Assembly (NCBI GenBank): GCA_963666575.2
Contig: CAXXYG010000018.1
Location: 365,561 to 429,560 of the forward strand
DNA length: 64,000 bases
Direction of reading: 5' to 3'
From: JABMQB01 sp963666575
GTDB lineage: Bacteria; Bacteroidota; Bacteroidia; Bacteroidales; Prolixibacteraceae
Shown: one piece after another, positions 46,922 through 55,008 of the stretch
Layout of the letters: each line of letters starts with the position of its first letter
How positions within the stretch are numbered: the first letter of the stretch is position 1
Program-made: the position numbers and the translations under genes
Notes under the pieces: model-generated
Database searches by the model: none
What the model saw: the letters and a program-made list of their open reading frames with translations, nothing else
Told to the model about the DNA's origin: nothing

Positions 46922-48169
46922 TTATGAACGAATGTGTCCATCGCCTTCAACGATCCATTTATAACTGGTAAGCTCGTCGAGCGCCATAGGGCCGCGGGCA
47001 TGTAATTTTTGAGTACTAATGCCTATCTCAGCCCCAAGTCCAAACTGAGCACCATCGGTAAAAGCTGTTGATGTATTAACAAATACAGCTGCCGCATCAA
47101 TCATTTTTTTGTATTTTTCAATAACCGATTTATCTTCAGCAATAATAGCCTCACTGTGTTTTGAACTGTACCTGATAATATGTTTGATTGCCTCATCAAA
47201 ATTATCAACCGTTTTTATGGACATTTTAAGTGAAAGAAACTCTGTCCCAAATGAATCAGCATTTGCTTTATTTAATAGCGTTTTGGGATAAATCCCTTGC
47301 AATACTTCATCAGCAGCTTCATCAGCAAATATTTCAACATTTCCTTCAGCTAATTTCTCAGCAATAGCAGGTAATTTTGTCAAATTTTGTTTATGGATTA
47401 CCAAACAATCGAGTGCATTACAAACCGAAACTCTGCGTGTTTTGGCATTAAAAATAATCTCTTTGGCTTTCATTTCATCACCTGAAGCATCAAAGTAAGT
47501 ATGGCAAATTCCAGCACCTGTTTCAATAACCGGTATGGTAGCATTTTCGCGCACAAAATTTATTAATCCCTGGCTTCCGCGTGGAATAATTAAATCGATA
47601 TATCCATGGGCATGCATCATTTGCATGGCTTCTTCCCTTCCGGCAGGAAGCAAACTGAGGCAATTTTTGTCGATACCATGTTTTTCAAGAACAGACTGAA
47701 TTATAGATACTATTGCAGTATTGGAATAAATGGCATCGCTTCCCCCTTTTAAAACACACGCATTACCCGATTTAATGCACAAAGCAAAAACATCAAACGT
47801 AACATTTGGACGCGATTCGTAAATAATACCAATCACTCCAAAAGGCACAGTCACTTTACTTATTTTTAATCCATTGGGGCGCACTTCACTCATTAATATT
47901 TTCCCAATCGGGCTTTTTAATCCGGCAACATTACGAATATCACCAGCAATATCTTTTATGCGCTGAACAGTTAATTTTAGTCGGTCATATTTAGGATCAG
48001 AAGTATCCATCCGGTCTAAATCCTTTTGATTTTCAGCGAGAATAAAATCAGTTTGTGTTTCTGCTTCTATCGCCAGATCCAATAAAACTTCCTGAATGTT
48101 TTTACCTTCAACTAAATTTAATTTTCGGCTGGCATCCAGTACTTCTTGCAATTGTTGTGTAATATCCAT
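46922..48169 (-). CDS. proA: Glutamate-5-semialdehyde dehydrogenase
   Basis: The ATG at 48169 (MDITQQLQEVLDASRKLNL) is preferred to a start at 48229, giving 415 residues. ProA reduces glutamyl phosphate with NADPH in proline synthesis. Marks are PFGVIGIIYESRPNVT, LKGGSDAIYSN and the catalytic Cys in RRVSVCNALDCLVI, with GLGAEIGISTQKLHARGP near the end. The gap of 108 bases from proB holds a GC-rich palindrome, the longest gap between biosynthetic genes in the arg-pro run. Confidence 0.95.
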   Translation of the reverse strand: MDITQQLQEVLDASRKLNLVEGKNIQEVLLDLAIEAETQTDFILAENQKDLDRMDTSDPKYDRLKLTVQRIKDIAGDIRNVAGLKSPIGKILMSEVRPNGLKISKVTVPFGVIGIIYESRPNVTFDVFALCIKSGNACVLKGGSDAIYSNTAIVSIIQSVLEKHGIDKNCLSLLPAGREEAMQMMHAHGYIDLIIPRGSQGLINFVRENATIPVIETGAGICHTYFDASGDEMKAKEIIFNAKTRRVSVCNALDCLVIHKQNLTKLPAIAEKLAEGNVEIFADEAADEVLQGIYPKTLLNKANADSFGTEFLSLKMSIKTVDNFDEAIKHIIRYSSKHSEAIIAEDKSVIEKYKKMIDAAAVFVNTSTAFTDGAQFGLGAEIGISTQKLHARGPMALDELTSYKWIVEGDGHIRS

Positions 48170-48188
48170 TTTCTTTAATTTTTTAAAA

Positions 48189-48214
48189 TACCCCCTCCAG
48201 GGGAGGAGGGGGTA
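48189..48214. repeat. GC-rich palindrome between proB and proA
   Basis: TACCCCCTCC (48189-48198) and GGAGGGGGTA (48205-48214) are perfect inverted repeats around AGGGGA. There is no clear T tract. It lies inside an operon, 20 bases upstream of the proA start on the minus strand, so it may set relative expression or be a REP-like repeat. Confidence 0.6.
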
Positions 48215-48277
48215 AAACTCAGAACTCATCTTTAATCTAAGGCATCAAAAAAAAGGGGATGAGATAAGGAAGTATAT

Positions 48278-49384
48278 CTATTCTGAGTCAATTTTAATAT
48301 CTTCTAAATACAAATAATCATAATGAATTATCGGCCTTTGTTTTAGTACTAATTTTTCCTTTTCTAGTTTGTTTGAATCAAACCGGGCTTTCCCCAAACC
48401 CAAAAATTTATTTTTATCATTAACTATTTTTACTAAATCTCCTTTCTGAAAAGTTCCATTCACTTTAATTACTCCTACAGGTAATAAACTCACAGCTTTA
48501 TCCGAGAATAAGGCCTTGCAGGCTCCTTCGTTAATTACAAGATTGCTTTTTGCAAAACTATCGGAATAAGCAATCCAGCTTTTTATATCTGATGTTGTTT
48601 TTTCTTCGGGAACAAAATAGGTGTGATGCACATGTTTTTCAAGGTCCATTAAATCAATTAAAATATTGTGCCTGATTCCGTTGGCAATGTGGACACCAAT
48701 TCCACTTTTAGCTACCTTCCTGGCAATCCTGAATTTTGTTACCATTCCTCCCCTACCAAAACCTGAAATTTCAGTTGAAATGGCTTCTTCCGGATTAAAA
48801 CCATTATTCGAAATTATTTCAACCAACTTAGCATCTTTTTCTTTTGGATGGCCATCATAAACTCCATCGATGTTACTCAATATTATTAATGCCTCCGATT
48901 TGGCCATGGTTGCCATTAATCCCGACAATTCATCATTATCAGTAAACATCAGCTCATTGATAGAAATTGTATCATTTTCGTTTACAATCGGAATCACATC
49001 ATTTTCGAGCATTGTACTGATACTGTTTTTCATGTTCAGGTAATGCATACGGCTCGAAAAATTGTCTTTGGTCGTTAAAACCTGAGCACACAGAAGGCCG
49101 TGTTTGCTGAAAAAATCGGAATACCGACTAATTAACTTTACCTGCCCCAAAGCCGACCATAATTGCCTGGTAGAAACAGCATCGTTCTTTTTTAGGGTTT
49201 TAACTATGGATTTGCCGGCAGCTACCGCACCCGATGAAACCAAAATAATTTCGACACCATGTTTGTGCAGAAAAACAATCTGATCAACCAAATGGGCAAT
49301 TAATGTATCGTTTAACGTACCATCAGGTTTTGTTAATACATTACTTCCAACTTTTACTGTTATTTTTTTATACCTTAAATCCAT
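48278..49384 (-). CDS. proB: Glutamate 5-kinase
   Basis: A 368-residue amino acid kinase with C-terminal PUA domain. Marks are KITVKVGSNVL at the start, ILVSSGAVAAGKSI, and PIVNENDTISINELMF. It phosphorylates glutamate in the first step of proline synthesis. The PUA part (about 280-360, VGVIKVNGTFQKGDLVKIV) is present. The gene is 18 bases after proC. Feedback inhibition by proline is usual for the family but cannot be read from the sequence. Confidence 0.95.
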   Translation of the reverse strand: MDLRYKKITVKVGSNVLTKPDGTLNDTLIAHLVDQIVFLHKHGVEIILVSSGAVAAGKSIVKTLKKNDAVSTRQLWSALGQVKLISRYSDFFSKHGLLCAQVLTTKDNFSSRMHYLNMKNSISTMLENDVIPIVNENDTISINELMFTDNDELSGLMATMAKSEALIILSNIDGVYDGHPKEKDAKLVEIISNNGFNPEEAISTEISGFGRGGMVTKFRIARKVAKSGIGVHIANGIRHNILIDLMDLEKHVHHTYFVPEEKTTSDIKSWIAYSDSFAKSNLVINEGACKALFSDKAVSLLPVGVIKVNGTFQKGDLVKIVNDKNKFLGLGKARFDSNKLEKEKLVLKQRPIIHYDYLYLEDIKIDSE

Positions 49385-49402
49385 AAAATCGTTAATGAAC
49401 GC

Positions 49403-50197
49403 CTAATGTTCAATTTTTTTAAATGAAGCTAATAAACCCTGGATGACTGAAGAGCTAAATCCTTTGTGCTCCATTTCATTTAAACCTGTTATTGTCACAC
49501 CCCGTGGTGTTGTTACTTTATCAATTTCGCGTTCGGGGTGGTTGCCCGACTGTAATACCAATTCAGTGGCACCTTTTAATGTTTGAGCTGTAATATACTG
49601 GGCCATTTCGGCACCAAAACCTATTTCAATGCCACCCTGCATAGCAGCCCGCATGTACCTTAAAGCAAAAGCTATTCCACATGACGAAAGCACAGTTGCT
49701 GCAGCCATTAGGTCTTCGGTTATCAAAACCGTTTTACCTAATTGGTCGAACAATTCAACCACCTGGTTTTTACAATGTTTAGTATTTCCATTTGCCGAAA
49801 TACACGTCATCGATTCCTGCAACGAGATAGCCGTATTAGGCATCACCCTAAATATTGGTAAAGGCAATCCAATCAATTTCTCAAGATCTTCGATGCCAAC
49901 GCCGGCAATTATTGAAATAACAATTTTATCTATAGTTAATTCTGGTTTAATTTCATTGATAACACTTTCGGTATGATATGGTTTTACAGCCAGAATAATA
50001 ACATCAGCATTTTTTACTGCGTCCCGATTATTTTCAAAACCTGCAACACCCTGCTCCTTCATTTTCTGAAGAATACTAACTTTCCGATCGGCTACTGAAA
50101 TATTTTCGGCAGGAATAAATCCGGATTTAATCATTCCATTCACTATAGCTCCCCCCATATTTCCTGCACCAACTATGGTTATCTTTTTATTCCTCAT
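49403..50197 (-). CDS. proC: Pyrroline-5-carboxylate reductase
   Basis: A 264-residue enzyme with Rossmann motif KITIVGAGNMGGAIV (residues 5-19), VILAVKPYHTE, VISIIAGVGIEDL, RVMPNTAISLQESMT and the C-terminal KVTTPRGVTITGLNEME. It completes proline synthesis. It is placed between argD and proB in the same operon, so all three proline genes travel with the arginine genes. Length and motifs are normal. Confidence 0.96.
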   Translation of the reverse strand: MRNKKITIVGAGNMGGAIVNGMIKSGFIPAENISVADRKVSILQKMKEQGVAGFENNRDAVKNADVIILAVKPYHTESVINEIKPELTIDKIVISIIAGVGIEDLEKLIGLPLPIFRVMPNTAISLQESMTCISANGNTKHCKNQVVELFDQLGKTVLITEDLMAAATVLSSCGIAFALRYMRAAMQGGIEIGFGAEMAQYITAQTLKGATELVLQSGNHPEREIDKVTTPRGVTITGLNEMEHKGFSSSVIQGLLASFKKIEH

Positions 50198-50235
50198 CTT
50201 ATCAAGCTTATATTATCTATAACTGATTATTATTT

Positions 50236-51387
50236 TTACTCTTTTACTACTTCCATTTTTTCTTCTGCTACTACTTTTTTAAATGCAGAAAGAAAAACAT
50301 CGGCTTGTTTTTTGGTCAAACTTAACGGCGGCAACAACCTAATCATATTGGTTCCGGCTACGCCAGTAAAAATTTTGTGTTGTTTTAGTAATGTTTCACG
50401 CATTGTTTTTACCGGTGATAAAAACTCCAAACCAATCATTAATCCTTTTCCCCTAACCGTAAACTCTCCCTTAATTTTTTTCAATTCTGTCATTAAATAC
50501 TCACCAACAGAAAATGCATTTTCAACAAGCGATTCATTTTTGAGAACATCGAGTACCGCAATTGAAGCAGTACAAGCCAGGTGGTTTCCTCCAAAAGTTG
50601 TGCCTAACATACCAAACCAGGGTTTAATCTCGGGGGCAATAAGGACACCACCAACGGGAAATCCATTACCCATACCTTTCGCAACCGTTATGATATCGGG
50701 TTTGATATCAGCATACTGGTGCGCAAAAAATCGGCCACAACGCCCGTAACCCGATTGAATTTCATCGAGAATTAACAGACATTTATTTTTATTGCATAAT
50801 TCTTCCAATTGAACTAAAAACTCAGGATCGGGAATATTTATTCCGCCAATTCCCTGAATTCCCTCAACAATAACAGCTGCAATTTCACCGGTTTGAATCT
50901 GTTTTTTTACGCTTTCAATATCGTTAAAAGGTAATATAACCGCATTATCCGATTCGTTAACAGGGGCAATTATTTTAGGATTATCAGTTAAGGCAACAGC
51001 TGCCGATGTTCGGCCATGGAAACTTTTATTAAAACTTATAAATTTCTTTTTCCCGGTTACAAACGACGCCAATTTAATAGCATTTTCATTTGCCTCAGCT
51101 CCTGAATTGCATAAAAACAGTTGATAATCTGAATAACCTGAAACATCGCCAAGTTTTTGAGCTAATTCTACTTGCAGTGGATTTTGAACCGAATTGGAAT
51201 AAAAACCTATTTTACGGACTTGTTCCGAAAGTATTTCGACATAATACGGATGGCTATGGCCAATTGAAATAACTGCATGGCCTCCATACAAATCGAGGTA
51301 ACGCGTTCCGTTATCATCCCAAACATAACAACCCGAAGCTTTAACCGGAGTTATATCAAAAAGTGGATATACATTAAATAACTCCAT
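50236..51387 (-). CDS. argD: Acetylornithine (or succinylornithine) aminotransferase
   Basis: A 383-residue class III PLP aminotransferase. The PLP lysine is Lys237 in TVAKGMGNGFPVGG, the phosphate loop is FLCNSGAEANENAIK, and SFHGRTSAAVALT is present. In the arg operon it makes the acylated ornithine, either acetyl or succinyl, matching ArgF'. It lies two bases downstream of argC and 38 bases before proC. The enzyme may also use related substrates such as ornithine. Confidence 0.93.
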   Translation of the reverse strand: MELFNVYPLFDITPVKASGCYVWDDNGTRYLDLYGGHAVISIGHSHPYYVEILSEQVRKIGFYSNSVQNPLQVELAQKLGDVSGYSDYQLFLCNSGAEANENAIKLASFVTGKKKFISFNKSFHGRTSAAVALTDNPKIIAPVNESDNAVILPFNDIESVKKQIQTGEIAAVIVEGIQGIGGINIPDPEFLVQLEELCNKNKCLLILDEIQSGYGRCGRFFAHQYADIKPDIITVAKGMGNGFPVGGVLIAPEIKPWFGMLGTTFGGNHLACTASIAVLDVLKNESLVENAFSVGEYLMTELKKIKGEFTVRGKGLMIGLEFLSPVKTMRETLLKQHKIFTGVAGTNMIRLLPPLSLTKKQADVFLSAFKKVVAEEKMEVVKE

Positions 51388-51389
51388 AC

Positions 51390-52370
51390 CTAAAATGCTA
51401 CTGGTTTTAAGTTTAATCCTGTTTTTTCATCCAATCCAAACATCAGATTCATATTTTGAACAGCTTGCCCTGAAGCACCTTTTAAAAGATTATCGGTGAT
51501 GCTGATTATTATCAATTTTGTATTGTGCTTCTCGAGGTACAAAACGGCTTTATTTGTATTTACGACTTGTTTTAATCCCGGATTTTTTCTGGTTACAAAA
51601 ACAAAAGGGTGGCTTTCATAGAAATTTTCAAAAAGCGTATATGCCGAATCAAGCGAACCTTCATATTCAGTATAAGCAGTAACTAAAATACCACGGGTAT
51701 TATTACCCCGCAGCGGAATAAAATTAAACGCTTTATCCATGTTTGGTTGTAGTTGACTTAAGCTTTGCACAATTTCTGCCTGGTGCTGATGTTCAAATAT
51801 TTTGTATGCCGATAAATTATTGTTCCGCCAGCTAAAATGTGTTGTCGGCCCGGGAGCCTGGCCAGCGCCTGTTGAACCGGTAATGGCATTCACATGAATT
51901 TCGCCGGTTATTTTTTTCTGATTGGCCAATGGTAACAAGGCCAACTGGATTCCAGTGGCAAAACACCCCGGATTAGCAATATTCTGAGCTGTTTTAATTT
52001 GTTCCCTATTTAATTCAGGCAAACCATAAACAAAATTATGGGCACTGTTTTTAATACGAAAATCATGGCTTAAATCAATAATCTTCATACCTTCAGGAAT
52101 AGAATTATTACCGACATACTCTTTTGACTTTCCATGCCCCATACACAAAAACAGGACATCGGCTTTCTCAAAATCGGCTTTCTCCGTAAATTTTAATTCT
52201 GAATCACCCAACAAATCAATATGCACATCAGAAATAAAATTCCCTGCATTGCTTGTGCTCTGGACAAAAGTTATGTCTACTTCGGGATGAAACAGTAAAA
52301 TTCGTAACAACTCACCAGCTGTATAACCCGCTCCACCTATAATTCCTATTCTAATTTTTCTTTTCTCCAA
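51390..52370 (-). CDS. argC: N-acyl-gamma-glutamyl-phosphate reductase
   Basis: A 326-residue NADPH-dependent reductase. It begins RKIRIGIIGGAGYTAGELLR (Rossmann glycines) and has the catalytic Cys136 in ANPGCFATG. It reduces acylglutamyl phosphate to the semialdehyde in arginine synthesis. The gene abuts argG upstream (one base) and argD downstream (two bases). Family length and motif spacing are normal. No argB kinase is present in the operon. Confidence 0.95.
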   Translation of the reverse strand: MEKRKIRIGIIGGAGYTAGELLRILLFHPEVDITFVQSTSNAGNFISDVHIDLLGDSELKFTEKADFEKADVLFLCMGHGKSKEYVGNNSIPEGMKIIDLSHDFRIKNSAHNFVYGLPELNREQIKTAQNIANPGCFATGIQLALLPLANQKKITGEIHVNAITGSTGAGQAPGPTTHFSWRNNNLSAYKIFEHQHQAEIVQSLSQLQPNMDKAFNFIPLRGNNTRGILVTAYTEYEGSLDSAYTLFENFYESHPFVFVTRKNPGLKQVVNTNKAVLYLEKHNTKLIIISITDNLLKGASGQAVQNMNLMFGLDEKTGLNLKPVAF

Positions 52371-52371
52371 A

Positions 52372-53562
52372 CTACTTTTTATTTACTGAGTGAAATATTT
52401 TTAATGATGTTGCCAATATATTGGTAAATCCTTTTACATCGTCGCCAGTAAATGCTTTACTCATTTCGCCATAATCGCCAAAATCAGAATTCATTAAATC
52501 ATGATCTGATTCAATTCCAACCAATTCAAAATGGTATGGTTTTAATTTTACACTTACTTTCCCTGAAACATTCTCCTGGCTGTTTTCCAAAAACACTTCA
52601 ATGTTCCGCATTACCGGATCGATGTATTGCGATTCATGCAAAAACATTCCATACCAGTTCGAAAGCTGTTCTTTCCAATACATTTGCCACTTTGTAAGTG
52701 TATGTTTTTCGAGTAAATGATGCGCCTTAATCAAAATTAATGGAGCAGCAGCTTCAAAACCAACACGACCTTTAATCCCAATGATGGTATCGCCAACATG
52801 TGTGTCGCGGCCAATTGCGTATGGTGCAGCTATTTCTTCCAATTCCTGGATTGCTTTAACTTTATTTTTAAACGTTTTACCATTTATTGAATTAATCTCA
52901 CCTTTTTCAAAACCCAACTCAATTACTTTTGGATCGGTTTCCAACAGTTGTTTTGGATAAGCCTCTTCAGGGATTGATTTATTTGAAGTCAGTGTTTCTT
53001 TTCCACCAATACTAGTACCCCATAATCCCTGATTAATTGAATACTGCATTTTCTCAAAATCATCTTTTACACCGTTTTTTTTCAGGTAATCAATTTCCTG
53101 CTCGCGGCTTAACTGAAGGTCACGAATTGGCGTAATAATTTTTATATCGGGTGCAAGAACCTGAAAAGTAAGGTCAAAACGCACCTGGTCGTTCCCGGCA
53201 CCGGTACTGCCATGAGCTACATATTCGGCCCCAATTTTTTTAGCATATTCAATAATGGCTATAGCCTGAAATACCCTTTCAGAACTCACTGAAATTGGGT
53301 ATGTATTATTACGCAGGACATTCCCATATACCATATAACGAATACATTTTTCGTAATATTCGTCGGTAATATCAAGCGTTTTATGTTTTACAGAACCCAA
53401 TACATACGCATTTTTTTCGATGTGGCCTAACTCTTCGGGTCCAAAACCACCGGTATTAGCAATGGCTGTATATACATCATACCCCTTATCTATTGAAAGG
53501 TACTTCACACAAAACGATGTGTCTAATCCTCCACTATATGCTAAAACAACTTTTTTCTTCAT
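52372..53562 (-). CDS. argG: Argininosuccinate synthase
   Basis: A 396-residue ATP-dependent ligase joining citrulline and aspartate. AYSGGLDTSFCVKYL (residues 9-23) is the PP-loop, and YVAHGSTGAGNDQVRFD is the family signature. It follows the GNAT gene after 16 bases and is one base from argC. argH is not in this window. The gene is intact. Confidence 0.96.
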   Translation of the reverse strand: MKKKVVLAYSGGLDTSFCVKYLSIDKGYDVYTAIANTGGFGPEELGHIEKNAYVLGSVKHKTLDITDEYYEKCIRYMVYGNVLRNNTYPISVSSERVFQAIAIIEYAKKIGAEYVAHGSTGAGNDQVRFDLTFQVLAPDIKIITPIRDLQLSREQEIDYLKKNGVKDDFEKMQYSINQGLWGTSIGGKETLTSNKSIPEEAYPKQLLETDPKVIELGFEKGEINSINGKTFKNKVKAIQELEEIAAPYAIGRDTHVGDTIIGIKGRVGFEAAAPLILIKAHHLLEKHTLTKWQMYWKEQLSNWYGMFLHESQYIDPVMRNIEVFLENSQENVSGKVSVKLKPYHFELVGIESDHDLMNSDFGDYGEMSKAFTGDDVKGFTNILATSLKIFHSVNKK

Positions 53563-53578
53563 TATAAAACCTTTCTTT

Positions 53579-54301
53579 TCAAACTTTCTTTTTATTAAAA
53601 AATCCGGATACTGCCATTAGGAACAAGGAAGAGTCTTTGTTTTTATCCGGATTATTCTTCCCATTTTTTGGTTTAAACTTGTTAATGATATCCAACAAAG
53701 TATTCTTTGATACTTTAGGTGCCAATTTTTTCTCAACTTCCCATTTAGGATCAAATAACATACCGGTACATAGGCATTTCGACCTTTCTGTCCGCATAAG
53801 AATATCATAATTTACACATCCCGAACATCCTTTCCAGAACAAATCATCATCGGTTAATTCCGAAAATGTTACTGGCCTGTAACCTAAACCATGGTTAATT
53901 TTCATAACAGCTAAACCAGTTGTTAAACCAAAAATCTTAGCATCAGGAAACTTTGTCCGTGACAACTTAAAAGCATTCTTTTTAATTTCATTCGCTAAGC
54001 CAATTCCACGATATGCAGGCGTTACAATCAATCCGGAGTTTGCAACATAACGGTTATGCCCCCAGGTTTCGATGTAACAAAAACCGGCAAAAACATCTCC
54101 ATCAAAAGCTATTATTGCTTTTCCTTCATTCATTTTCGATTCAAGGTATTCGTCGGTTCTCCGCGCGATACCTGTACCCCGTTCTTTCGAAGCCTCGTCA
54201 ATTGCCGAATTTATCGTTTCGATATATTCAATGTGCTTTGGCCCGGCAATCAGAATCTTTATATTTTTTAAATCTTTTTTTTCTGTGTTCATTTTAACCA
54301 A
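53579..54301 (-). CDS. GNAT acetyltransferase of the arg operon with Cys-rich motif
   Basis: A 240-residue protein with an N-terminal GNAT fold; the acyl-CoA loop is TPAYRGIGLANEI (about residues 92-104). A second motif, GCSGCVNYDIL followed by SKCLCTGML, has a C-x2-C and C-x-C pair that may bind zinc. Its place between argR and argG, with no argA or argJ in the operon, suggests it makes the acylglutamate (acetyl or succinyl) that starts the pathway. That role is inference; the fold is clear. Its start overlaps the argR stop by eight bases, so they are coupled. The tail of about 40 residues is Lys-rich. Confidence 0.85.
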   Translation of the reverse strand: MVKMNTEKKDLKNIKILIAGPKHIEYIETINSAIDEASKERGTGIARRTDEYLESKMNEGKAIIAFDGDVFAGFCYIETWGHNRYVANSGLIVTPAYRGIGLANEIKKNAFKLSRTKFPDAKIFGLTTGLAVMKINHGLGYRPVTFSELTDDDLFWKGCSGCVNYDILMRTERSKCLCTGMLFDPKWEVEKKLAPKVSKNTLLDIINKFKPKNGKNNPDKNKDSSLFLMAVSGFFNKKKV

Positions 54302-54776
54302 TCTTGTCCTCTAAATTTGGCATAATCAGTATCAAACTATTTATTAAATCATTGTTTGATATCCCCTCTCTTTTAACAATTAATATTGTATCATCTCCTG
54401 CAATCGTCCCTAAAATCTCAAATGGATTTTCCTTATCAATTATTGAAGCAATACTACTGGCATATCCTGGAAATGTTTTAGCTACTGCCAAATTGCCCGA
54501 AAAGTCAATTCCTAAAAATCCATCAGCCAAGTAATTTATTCTATTTCTCTCAGTATGCTGTTCAGTAATATTTTCTTCAGAAATAACATATTTATACCCT
54601 CCTTGCTTATTGGGCACTTTTACAACCCGAAGAATTTTTAAATCCCTCGACAAGGTAGCCTGAGTTAAATCAAACCCTTCCTTCTTCAATTTATGTAATA
54701 ACTCCTCCTGACTTCCTACTCCTTCATTGGAAATAATCTTTCGGATGGCCAATTGACGCTTAATGCGATTTTTCAT
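54294..54776 (-). CDS. argR: Arginine repressor
   Basis: A 160-residue ArgR/AhrC protein: an N-terminal winged helix (IRKIISNEGVGSQEELLHKL, TQATLSRDLKIL) and a C-terminal arginine-binding domain with GTIAGDDTILIV, the GTIAGDDT signature. It heads the arg-pro operon and lies directly behind two ARG boxes that overlap its promoter, so it is expected to repress itself and the whole operon when arginine is high. The domain order and length are normal. Confidence 0.96.
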   Translation of the reverse strand: MKNRIKRQLAIRKIISNEGVGSQEELLHKLKKEGFDLTQATLSRDLKILRVVKVPNKQGGYKYVISEENITEQHTERNRINYLADGFLGIDFSGNLAVAKTFPGYASSIASIIDKENPFEILGTIAGDDTILIVKREGISNNDLINSLILIMPNLEDKIG

Positions 54777-54778
54777 TT

Positions 54779-54817
54779 TCTGAATAAATATTCATAACAA
54801 ATGCAAAAATATTCATT
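54779..54817. promoter_or_regulatory. Tandem ARG boxes (ArgR operator)
   Basis: Box 1 core TGAATAAATATTCA (54781-54794) is a perfect palindrome and matches the ARG box core TGAAT-N4-ATTCA. Box 2 core TGCAAAAATATTCA (54802-54815) has one good half. The cores start 21 bases apart, that is two 18-base boxes with a 3-base spacer, the classical ArgR hexamer arrangement. Box 2 covers the argR -7 element and box 1 lies just past the predicted start of transcription. Confidence 0.85.
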
Positions 54818-54833
54818 TTTTATAAACGACAAA
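54804..54833 (-). promoter_or_regulatory. Promoter of the argR-arg-pro operon
   Basis: On the minus strand TTTG (54833-54830), 18 bases, then TATTTTTG (54811-54804) is a full match to the Bacteroidota promoter TTTG-N18-TAnnTTTG. Transcription would start near 54797, giving a leader of about 20 bases before the argR ATG. ARG box 2 covers the -7 element. Confidence 0.75.
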
Positions 54834-54854
54834 CATTTTTCTCGAAAAATTTTA

Positions 54855-54862
54855 TAATTTTG
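54855..54862 (+). promoter_or_regulatory. Probable -7 element of the carAB promoter
   Basis: TAATTTTG matches TAnnTTTG. The -33 region has only a T-run at 54836-54840, with spacing shorter than the usual 18. Transcription would begin near 54869, beside the palindrome TGTACATGTACA (54866-54877), leaving a leader of about 140 bases before carA. Confidence 0.5.
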
Positions 54863-54947
54863 CAGTGTACATGTACAATGAAATAACATTAAACAGATAA
54901 CTTGTTTAAAGATTGGAAACGAAAAAGTATAACCACGATAACTAATT

Positions 54948-54988
54948 ATGCGTTTGATCTACAAAAGTAGGCTAAACGCATTTTTTTT
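54948..54988 (+). terminator. Leader terminator (possible attenuator) upstream of carA
   Basis: ATGCGTTT (54948-54955) and AAACGCAT (54974-54981) form a perfect 8-base stem, extended inward by G-T pairs and CTAC/GTAG around an AAAA loop, then T8 (54981-54988). The element ends 20 bases before the carA ATG, and no gene on this strand lies upstream for over 27 kb to 41502 except small divergent ones, so it most likely acts inside the carA leader. Confidence 0.75.
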
Positions 54989-55008
54989 AATAGAATAATA
55001 ACATAAGT

